Below are positions 55,075 through 64,000 of a stretch of DNA of 64,000 nt, piece by piece. Within the stretch, counting starts at the first letter, position 1, and the number at the start of each line of letters is the position of its first letter. The stretch is taken from positions 220,604,607-220,668,606 of the forward strand of contig NC_045428.1 of NCBI RefSeq assembly GCF_902635505.1, written 5' to 3'. Made by a program: the position numbers and the translations under genes. The notes below the pieces were generated by a model. That model was not told the origin of the DNA and did not search any database. It was given only the letters and a program-made list of their open reading frames with translations. The stretch comes from Sarcophilus harrisii (Eukaryota > Chordata > Mammalia > Dasyuromorphia > Dasyuridae).

Positions 55075-55400
55075 TTGCTGTCCTTTGTTCTGGAAGAGGA
55101 GCAAATGACATCACTATGTTAAGTTAGTGGGTCTGATTGTAATTCAGAATGCTGTGCCATAGGTCGGACACAAGTAGTCCCTACGAACATTTGGGGTGAC
55201 TTCTCTAATTTTGCCCATCTCACATGTCTTCTGAGCCAATTCAATTCTGCTTTGTTCATAGAGTACAGAACCTTTGATAAAAGTATGCACAAAACTACCT
55301 ATTATTTATCTAGAGTGTCAGTGTTACTGCAAATTGTAGGCTACCTTTTCAGGGAAGAGAATTTGCCCAGTGAGTTTTTAAATTTGTCACACATTCAAGA
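55075..55400 (-). mobile_element. Diverged RTE LINE 3' fragment
   Basis: 'ttgttctggaagaggagcaa' and 'atgacatcactatgtta' resemble RTE 3' sequence. The interval 55400-56150 shows no recognised element. Confidence 0.5.
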
Positions 55401-56169
55401 AATAAGATCTATCTAAGAAATAAGATTGTATGCTTGGATGCATACAAGAGTAATCATAGAACCCAAAATAAACCAATGGAAACACTAGTCAAAGTTTGAC
55501 CATGCTGTCAGTGCTGTTTTTCCAGTTCTTTAGCTCTCTTTCTTTTTCCAGGTTATCCTACCTGCCTTTTCTTGTCTCAGGCCTGGCATTGAATCCAAAA
55601 TTCTGTTTTTAATTACACTTTTCTTGTCAGCTGTTGTTAAAACCTGGAGAACTGGAATTTTCTCATTGAAACTCATTAACAGTGTTGAATGTGCTCAATA
55701 GTGTATCACAACTGAAGTTAGAGAGCTTTTGGAATGGGACAGCAAATAACATAACAACTTTTGACTTCGTAGTCTTGACTGAAAAAAACGATAATTAGTC
55801 ATTCCTGAAGAGGAATAACTTCAAGCATAGGAAAAATCAATTTTCTCCTTTCTGAAGGAAGCTCCCTCTAGTGACCACTCTATTTAATCACAAACCACTC
55901 TGATTTTCTTTACTAGTATAGGATTCACTTTGTTTCAGCACATAATTTGAAAATAGAATTCAGTCTTTATTAATCTGAGAGCACTGCAAAATGATAAGAA
56001 CCAACATTCATTTTGGGAAAATTTTATCTATATTTCTGACAGGCATCTGATCAGCTTCATATAGTTAAAGTAAAATGAGCTCTCATTTTGATCTTTGATT
56101 GCACCTTCCTATGGGGTGTGTGAACCTATTCTTTTTTACAAGTTGATTGAAAGGATGGATATAATAAAG

Positions 56170-56300
56170 AAGACGGAGTTTGAACATCACTTCAGATACT
56201 TAATAGCTCTGTGATCCTGGGCAAGTTATTTAACTTTCTCAGTTTCCTTTTTTAAAATGAGGTGCTTGGATTCATTGATCTCCTAAGATATTTTTCAGCT
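56170..56300 (+). mobile_element. MIR-type SINE fragment
   Basis: 'gatcctgggcaagttattta' and 'ttgatctcctaagatatttt' mark a MIR body and tail. Confidence 0.6.
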
Positions 56301-56454
56301 CAGAGTCTATGATATATGCAAAAAACCTGCAAATTTGTCAATCATTCAAACCTCAGTGAGGATAATTGATGAAATGTCTGATAAAGAATGAGTTAGTTGG
56401 CTTAGGTATATTCTGAGCTTATATAAGAGAGCTGTCAGAACACAACCTTTTTCA

Positions 56455-56540
56455 TTTCTGTTGTTGAGTCATTTTTCAGTCATGTCTGACTCTTCAGAGT
56501 CAGGCCCCCTATTTGGGATTTTCTTAAAGAAAAAACTCTG
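56455..56540 (-). mobile_element. SINE tail fragment, RTE type
   Basis: 'gttgttgagtcatttttcag' and 'ctatttgggattttctta' are the complement of the SINE tail. Confidence 0.6.
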
Positions 56541-56874
56541 GGGAGTGAATGAACAAAACAAATATAATCTTGGGGCCATAACCAAGATTGAACCTGGTCC
56601 ATATACACCACAAGTGTCAAAGACACAGTTTTCAGTCTCTATATGATCCACACCATTTCAGGATGCAGCCAGAACCAGAATAAAATATAATTGGGAATTT
56701 TTTAGCAAAACAATTAAAAATAGAATAAAACATAGATAATGTTCATATGTAGTCATTATGTGACTTGTAGGGATCTCTATGTATGATTCAGTAGCCTCCA
56801 TTTCTTTTTGAGTTTGACACTACTTATATATACAGTTGATTTTGGGATACTGAGGCAGAGGTTGTAATTCTTAT

Positions 56875-57270
56875 CTGTGTTGTTCAGTCATTTCAGTAAT
56901 ATCCAACTCATCATAACCCCATGTAAGATTTTTTTTTTTTTGCCAAGATCTTGGAATAGTTTGCCATCTCCATCTCCAGCTCATTTTACAGATGAGGAAA
57001 CCGAGACAAATAGGGTTTTTACTTGCCCAGGGTCACATAGCTACTAAGTGTATAGGCTTGGATTTGAATTTTTAAAAATTTAAATTTTAATTTAATTTTA
57101 AAAATTTTTAAAAAGTTAAAATTTTATTTTCCCCCAGTTACATATTAAACAATTTTTCTTCATCTCTATTCCATCCCCCTTGTTAAGAAGGCAAATATGA
57201 AGTTATACAAAATATTTAAATTTAAATCTTTCTGACTCCAGTCTCAGTATTCTATCTACTATACTAGCAT
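56875..57270 (-). mobile_element. RTE-tailed SINE split by an L1 fragment
   Basis: Left part 56875-57070 has tail and body ('ttttacagatgaggaaaccg'). Right part 57222-57270 ('ctgactccagtctcagtatt') completes the head side. Confidence 0.75.
57073..57220 (-). mobile_element. Short L1 3'-end insertion within the SINE
   Basis: An AT-rich low-complexity stretch is followed by 'ttattttcccccagttaca', the complement of another L1 subfamily's 3' end. ATTTAAAT-like flanks may be the duplication. Confidence 0.6.
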
Positions 57271-57589
57271 CATAATTCTTATCATTATTCTTAATATATT
57301 GTAGCATTATAAAAATGTTCATCTTGCTGACAAGAACTCTCAACATGGATTAATTTGAAGACTATTTCAAAGCTCATTATCTTTAAATTAGGAATTTATA
57401 ATTCCCTTTTGTAAGGTAACAACTAACATATCCATCCTCATATATTAACATTAAGCATTAATAAGGAACCATTTGCTACTTAATTAAGTCCCTGTTTATA
57501 CTTTTAAATAAAGGATAGTCATCTATCTGCTAAGCAATTCTCTGTTTCTTCTTGAAGACAAGTAAAAATAATGATTAAGACTAGAAACT

Positions 57590-57965
57590 TGTGAGAAATT
57601 TAAGAACAGTATCTATTTAAAAATTTTTAACTTTTACTAATGACTTTTTAAAAATATATATCACAATCATTTTCCTTTCTAGTCTTCATCTACCCCTTCC
57701 CCCCAGCTTCTCTCTTGTAACAAAGAAAAACGGGCAAACAAAACCATCCATGACTATTCACATCTGCCAAATTTGACATCTGTAGTAGTCATCTGATCTT
57801 TCAATTTAATCATATTATTGCAGTCATTGTGTATATTATTCTACTGTTTCTGTTTACTTTATTTTGCATCAATCCATGAAAGTCTTTCTGAATTTTTCAT
57901 ATTGGTTATTTCTCAACAAGGCAACAAGTTTTCCGTTACAGTGGTAAAGTACATAGTTTCTTCAG
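57590..57965 (-). mobile_element. Old L1 3'-end fragment
   Basis: 'ctgtttactttattttgcat' and 'gaaagtctttctgaattttt' match the complement of the L1 ORF2 end and 3' UTR. A poly(A) run follows at 58003-58033. Confidence 0.55.
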
Positions 57966-58001
57966 GACTCTTTTCATAAGGAATAATTAATGATGAAAAA
58001 G

Positions 58002-58036
<35 letters not shown>

Positions 58037-59044
58037 ATTTTGTGAAAAGGGAGAAATTTATATTGATTGCTAAATGATGTGGGATATTAGTGATTTTATG
58101 GATGAACATTTTGATGAGAGGAGAAAAGTACTTTGTTTTAATATATACTACAATATTTGAATGAAGAAATAGCTTTCAGGTGGGATTTGGGCAATTGTTT
58201 TTTTTTTAAACCTTACTTGTGAGGGAACAGTTCATTGTTATAAAGAAGCAGAGAAAGATCTTTTATTCTTTAAAAACTAGAGAAATGTGATTATAAGAAA
58301 GAGGTATCAGAAGGATTTACTACATTATTAGAAACTAGTATACTTGCTGGATACCTCCCTTAATGTGTTATGTGTTATTATTTAAGAATTAATAAAGTGA
58401 AAATTCTAAAAACCCTTGGTGATATGATTTTTAAAGGATGATAGATTTGACAAATTATGATCGATAAAGGCAAGTCACTGACAGTAAGGCAACTTTCATT
58501 GAAGCCAAAAAAAGTCAAGATTTCCCAAAGTGAGAGAATAGTGGAAGGAGAGGAATAGCAATCTGATTAGGAAGAGCAATACTTTGGTAGTTTGCTGTAA
58601 CATCCAATTTGCAAATATAGCAGGAAGGATGAAAAGTTGCTCTTTTGGTGAATGAGTTTCAACTTACTATAGAACCTTTGCTATGCTTCATTATAGGGAC
58701 ATTTAAGGAGACCTTACCCCATTAATAGTGTTACATATTCATATAACAAAATTTGTTCTAGTTTTTCTTGTTCAGTGGTCATTTACTTTATTTCTTTTTT
58801 GGCTACCAGAAAAGTATGGTTGTCAGTATCTAGATATATGTATTGGATTTTTTTTTGTCCTTAACTTTCTTGAGGTATATCACCAATAGTGGGATTTCTA
58901 AGTCATAGACCCTAAAATGTTTAATAACTTGAGTTATTTAAAATCATTTTGCATAACACTTTCACAATTTACATCTAACAACAGCATATTAGTGCATGAT
59001 ATTTCATCACTCTTTCAGCACTAATTCCATATTTTAAAAGAAAC

Positions 59045-59300
59045 TGCCTTTTTAGGCATAGTGGATAGAGTGCTGGGACAGGAATCAAGACCACATGGAT
59101 TAAAATCCAATTTCAGATATTTATTAGTTGTGTGACTTTGGGAAAAATTACATAACCTGTTTGCCTCAGTTTCTTCAACTGAAAAATGGGAGGTAATAAC
59201 ACCACCTACCTTGTAGGGTTGTTGTGAAGTTCAAATAAGATAATGTGCAAAAAATGCTTCACATAGAGAAGGTACTATATAAATGTTTATTCCCCCAGCT
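59045..59300 (+). mobile_element. MAR1-type CORE-SINE nested in ancient L1
   Basis: 'ggcatagtggatagagtgct', 'tagttgtgtgactttggg', 'tttgcctcagtttcttcaac' and the tail 'agaaggtactatataaatgt' are complete. Confidence 0.85.
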
Positions 59301-59917
59301 TCCTCTTCTTTTACCATGTACTACAACAGTGAGCTGAAATCTTAAGAGTTTTTAAATTTTTATTTCTCTGAATATTAGTGATTTGGAGGGGTTTTCAGTA
59401 TAATTACTGATCATTTCCATTTTTTTCTTTTGAAAAATGTTCATATCCTTTGTGTACCTATTTCTTGGGGAAAAACTCTTGGTCTTAACTCTATGTTAAT
59501 TCCTTATTTAATTAAGAAATAAGACTTTTCTAGAAGTTTTAAGCATTTATTTCTTTTTATAACTTCTCTTATTCCATTTTTATTTTCTTCATGCAAAAGC
59601 TCTTAAATTACATATAACTGAAATGGGCAATTTTATCTTTTATGGAGTCTTCTGTTCCTTGTTTCATTAAGAATTCTCCATCTAGTTATAATTGTACCTC
59701 TTTCTATTACTTTTTTAAAATTGATGATAGGATGCCAATATTTAAGTCAAGTATGCATTTGGAGCTTAAATGTTGGTATATGGAGTAAGGTCCTGGTCTA
59801 AACCTATTTTCTGCCAAATTACTTTCTAGTTTTTGGAGTAGTCCCTGTTGAAAATAATTCTTTACTTCTAGGTATTGCTTATTTATTTTGTTCCACTTCC
59901 ACTTTTTTAAAAAAATC

Positions 59918-60110
59918 AATATCAGATGATCAATTCTGATGGACCTGGCCATCTTCCACAATGAGATGAACCAAATCAGTTCTAATGCTCGGCATCAGTT
60001 CATGTAAGTCTCTCCAGGCCTTTCTGAAATCATCCTGCTGGTCATTTCTTACAGAACACTAATATTCCATAATATTCATATACCACAATTCATTCAGCCA
60101 TTCAAATTGT
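59918..60110. mobile_element. Head-to-head chimera of two young L1 pieces
   Basis: 59918-59988 is L1 on the plus strand ('gatgatcaattctgatggac'). 59989-60110 is an earlier part of the same L1 on the minus strand ('aggcctttctgaaatcatcc'). No poly(A) was seen. Confidence 0.7.
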
Positions 60111-60669
60111 AATGCTAATTTTCCTTCATTCTTGAATTTTAAAATTATTTTCCTTGAGATTTTTGACTTTAGTTCCTCCAGATGAATATTCATATTATTT
60201 TGTCTTACTCTCTGAAGTACAACTTTGGTAGTTTGCTGTAACATTCAATTTGCAAATTAGGATCTTAAGATTAAAAACCTAGAAAAGGAAGGAACATCAG
60301 AAGTCATCTAGTTCAATACCGCATTTTATAGTTAAGAAATTGAAATAGGAGTATTAAGTAGCATAATTTTTATTTTATTGGCATGACCCAGCCATAAATA
60401 ATAAATATTTAATTCTTTTATTTATATAATGATTGCTTTATAGTTGTGTTTATATATTCTGGGTTCTAAGATATTTTATGCATTTTGTAATTATTTTGAA
60501 TGGAACTTTTCTTTCTTTCTCTTTCTCCTAGGTTTTGTTAGTGATATATCAAAAGTATAGTTTTTGTAGGAACGTGTTACTTTCCTGATGTTATTGTTTT
60601 ACTTAGTATTTTTTATTGCATTACTAATGTGTAAGTGAACTAAATCAATAATCAGATATTTTACAATTC

Positions 60670-61450
60670 AATTAATGAATTAACAGGTATTTGTTAACTG
60701 CCTATTATGTGCCAAGTACTGTATTAGTCACAAAGACAAAACCCAAAAAATGGTTCTTTTGCTTAAGGAGCTTGCTTTCTCTTGGGGGAGAATAGAGACA
60801 TAAACTAAGTAAAGACAAAATTATTTGCAAGATAATTTTGTGGGGGAGATACCATCCTCTAGGAGGATCTTGAAAGTTGTCATACAGGAGGTGGTATTTC
60901 AGCTGAATTCTGAAGGAAATGGGATTGTTAGAGGTTGCATTGAGGCGGGAGAGCATTCCAGCCATGATAAATGACCTCTGGAAATGTGCACAGTCAGGAG
61001 AAGAAATGTCATTTGTGAAGCAAGAAGGTATGTTTGGCTGGATTTCAGACTGTGCAAAAGGAAATAATGAATGCTAAGGCTGGAAAGATAAGTTTTGAGA
61101 CAGGGTATGAAGAGTTTGTATGTAATTCCATTTTTTTACTTTCAAGGATAATTTTTCACCATTGATCCTTGCAAAACCTTGTGTTCCATTTTCCTCCCAT
61201 TTCCCCCTTTCCCCTCTCTTAGATGGCAAATAATCCAATATATGTTAAACATGGTAAAAATATGTGTAAATCCAATATAGGCATTGTATGTAATTCTAAA
61301 AGAAACAAGGAACTATTGGAATTTATTGAGAAGAGTGATATGGTCAGATCTGTGCTTTGGGAGTATCACTTTGGTGGCTGTTTGAGGATAAATTAAGAAG
61401 GGGAGACACCTGAGGCAGGGATGTTACAAAAGACCAAACAAAAGGCTGTA
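60670..61450 (-). mobile_element. L2 LINE fragment split by a young L1
   Basis: It runs from the L2 tail complement ('aactgcctattatgtgccaa') through upstream L2 ('tgatatggtcagatctgtgc', 'tatcactttggtggctgttt'). Confidence 0.75.
61129..61283 (-). mobile_element. Young short L1 insertion nested in L2
   Basis: The L1 3' UTR complement is flanked by a perfect 13-bp duplication TTGTATGTAATTC at 61116-61128 and 61284-61296. Confidence 0.92.
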
Positions 61451-61464
61451 GAATAATAGGTTGA

Positions 61465-61590
61465 TACACATAGAGCTGGATGGGACTTAGATGGGAAGTC
61501 ATTTAGTTCAACTGTGTCATTTTATAGTTGCAATGAAATTCCCAAGGTCACACAGATAGTGTCAAGGTCAAGGTTTCAACCCCAACCCAT
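61465..61590. repeat. Old L3/CR1- or MIR-related repeat
   Basis: 'cacatagagctggatgggac' and 'aaggtcacacagatagt' match the pattern seen at 44945. Confidence 0.5.
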
Positions 61591-61599
61591 ATCAATGGT

Positions 61600-64000
61600 A
61601 TGCTGGTAAATATTTAATAACAGCATCTTTGGGAGGGGAATTAATATACACACAACAATGGAGATTATATTTAAACTTCATTAGTAACATTTTCTCCAGA
61701 TACTAATCTTATCCCTGCTATCCCACCATATCCCATTGAGTCAAATCTAGAGATTTTTCTCTCTTTTATCCTTTTTATATTTTGTGCTTTGTAATTCTCC
61801 AACTACTTAAACCCTCTTCCCCTCCTCCCTTGTCTTAGTTCCATCTTTATTTCTCTTTCTTTCTACCACTTTAGATTTATTTTATTTATTATTATTATTA
61901 TTTAAGAACTGTAACTCAGCCTTCTATTATCACTGCATTGAGAACAGGGTAAAGCTTCTGCTGCTAGACAGGACATAACCTGAGACTAAAATTTCACATA
62001 CCTCTATTTTCAGGCCCTTGACCCAACTCAGAAACCTCATGTCTAGGTCTATATCCCTATTAATCAGTCCCCCACTTCCAGGATCAGAGCTGCTAACCCC
62101 AGACCCTCACTTCAATGAATTCCAAGGAATAAGATATCAGAGAGCTACCCAAGTTCACCCTTGTAATGAACACTAGCAAACAGTCAAATAAAACAGCTTT
62201 TTCAGAAACTAGTCCACTCTCATATTCACCCTTCAGCATCAGTAGTCTCCTTGCTCTGAGGGAGAAAAATGTTTCATCATATCCATCTGGATCATTATAA
62301 TGAATCTGAGTTTAGCGGCCTCAGTTCAATTTTCATTTGAATTATTACCTCTCAACTTTAGGAACATAACCACAGACACTCAGGTCTTTTACTTTTAGAA
62401 TCAGCGCCTCCAACAGTTAATGGTGTCTCACCTCAACAATCTAGGCCAGAGCTGAAGATGCAGGTATCAGATCTTAGCTAGATCTTAACTACTGGAACAG
62501 TCACTGATATCAAACCCAATCTCCCATATTCTCTTTATTCTTTATCATTCTTAGGACTCTAGAGCAGTGGTTCTCAAAGTATGGTCTAGAGAATCCTGGG
62601 GATCTCTGAAACTCTTTTAGAGGGTCTACAAATTCAAAAATAGTTTTTATTTCCAATATGGTAAATGTCTATAAATATAATCCAGATAAACAAAAACTCT
62701 TTGGAGAGATCCTCAATAATTTTTAATAGGATAAAATACTGAAAACAAAAGTTTGAGAACCACTGCTCTAGAGGATTAAAGTTCCAGTCCCAAAGAACTA
62801 CATGGCTAGCAAATTCTTATCTTTTTATCTTTCCATTCCCAGAAATGCAGAATTCAGATTGCTTAAATAAAAATCATCCTTTTCCATCCCAGTACTCTTT
62901 GTTCTCTCATCTCCATCCATTTTAGTCCTTCCATGTTCCCATTTAGCACTGCTTTTCCTTATTTTTAAATAGGTAAGTAATTTTATTCTTGTTATTAAAA
63001 TATTTGTGGGAAATAACATGTTTCTAAGGACATGGACAAAGTCAGTGGTAAATGTGAGGGCCAGATTATTCATGCAGGAAAAACCTTTTCATTCATCTCA
63101 GAGAGAGGGAGATTCTATCCTAGCTCTGTCTACTGCTATTCCTTTTGTTCAGCAGAGAACAGGGCATAAAACCAAAGGGTCCAATAAGCCCAAGTCATAG
63201 GATTCTACCTCCATGATTACATATCTCCTGTGACTCCTAGGGAACAATAGGAGCTCATCAGTGCTTATAGAAGTGGAAGATATAAAGTACTCATACAGAG
63301 AATCAGAATGGTCCAAGGAAAAGATGAACCTGTGAGTGGGAACATTTAGTTATGGGTTTCCAACTCCATTCTCCAGAGTTGGGCTAAACTACTTCCCTTT
63401 AACTTCCTATGTTTGGGGACCTGGAATTTCCCACTATCCTTAACAAACTTCCATTCATTTTAGACCTAGGATGGCTTCCTTTCTTCTTCAGGTATCCTAG
63501 GAGGCCAGGATCCCTGCAGAAGATACCATATCACTAGCTATCTTTTTAAAAACTAGTTTTACCTTTTTTTAGGATCCACACAGATCCTAGAAGGGATATC
63601 AACGTACTTCAAATATATTACTCTCTCTAGATCTGGGTTACAGTTATCTATTGGTTCCCAGAGTACTCTCCTTTTCTTGAATTCAGAACTTACCTCATGG
63701 TCTTCTTCTACATCCCATCTGTTATATATGTTAATGTTCTCTCTAGGACTCTGATCTCCTAATTCCTCAATATATTGAACCTCCCATGGACTACTACTCT
63801 TTCATTTCACTTTAGAAACATCTTAGAGAGATGGTCATACCTAAGACCTCACCATCACCCAGGAGTATTCTTTTTTCCTCATCAAGAATTTAGAAATTCC
63901 TGTACCCTATATAACCTCCTATGATTCCATCACTCCCTTGTGCTTCTTTCTTCTGTAACCTGGTTTTTATTCCGACTCTGGTCTATTATTCCTCAGTACT
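61600..64000. other. Upstream intergenic sequence without a recognised gene
   Basis: A T/C-leaning stretch with no exon-like or RNA signal. It may be very old LINE sequence on either strand, but I cannot assign it. It contains the hAT element at 62565-62765. Confidence 0.4.
62565..62765. mobile_element. Non-autonomous hAT (Charlie-type) element with 8-bp duplication
   Basis: The termini CAGTGGTTCTCAAA and TTTGAGAACCACTG are near-perfect inverted repeats. The flanks are CTCTAGAG at 62557-62564 and 62766-62773, fitting the hAT target preference nTCTAGAn. At 201 bp it has no coding capacity. Confidence 0.92.

Larger units (their letters stand above)
58670..60262 (-). mobile_element. Ancient L1 ORF2 fragment
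   Basis: The complement reads PLLVIYLKKVK-like sequence near 58870-58895 (the L1 'PLLGIYP' block), and further right follows the L1 ORF2 order ('gaaaaatgttcatatccttt', 'catgcaaaagctctta', 'gagtaaggtcctggtctaaa'). It is split by a SINE at 59045-59300 and by L1 sequence at 59918-60110. Confidence 0.65.

Overview
The window is vertebrate nuclear DNA, AT-rich and crowded with interspersed repeats. The repeat set points to a marsupial: HAL1 (half-L1) elements, RTE/Bov-B-type LINEs with tRNA-headed SINEs that share RTE-like tails, MAR1/MIR-type CORE-SINEs, old L2 and L3/CR1 LINEs, and a young L1 family. The abundance of young SINEs of the WALLSI type (head GGGGCAGCTAGGTGG) favours an Australian marsupial such as a dasyurid over an opossum. 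That is judged from remembered repeat families, not from a search.

I find one protein-coding gene, NIPA1, on the minus strand. It encodes a magnesium transporter of early endosomes and plasma membrane; its human copy is mutated in spastic paraplegia SPG6. All five coding exons can be placed with consistent splice sites and phases: 49497-49653, 30073-30120, 28682-28772, 12643-12803 and 7337-7848. Together they give an intact 322-residue protein. A CpG island at about 49.04-49.92 kb covers exon 1 and the promoter. Left of the stop codon lies about 6 kb of low-repeat sequence that is probably the long 3' UTR, ending near a poly(A) signal at 1249-1254.

Layout: 1-1.23 kb, flank downstream of NIPA1; 1.23-7.34 kb, putative 3' UTR with one SINE; 7.34-12.8 kb, exons 5 and 4 with an L1 fragment between them; 12.8-28.7 kb, intron 3 with L1, a full-length HAL1 nested in an older HAL1, LTR fossils and hAT copies; 28.7-30.1 kb, exons 3 and 2; 30.1-49.5 kb, intron 1, a mosaic of L2, SINE, RTE, L1, hAT and an LTR fossil; 49.0-49.9 kb, CpG island and exon 1; 49.9-64 kb, upstream intergenic sequence made of repeats, with no second gene seen.

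No novel gene system was found. The most informative structures are the nested, dateable insertions: a complete HAL1 with a 17-bp target-site duplication, two nearly identical hAT copies of which one interrupts a CORE-SINE, and several L1 or SINE insertions with clear target-site duplications.
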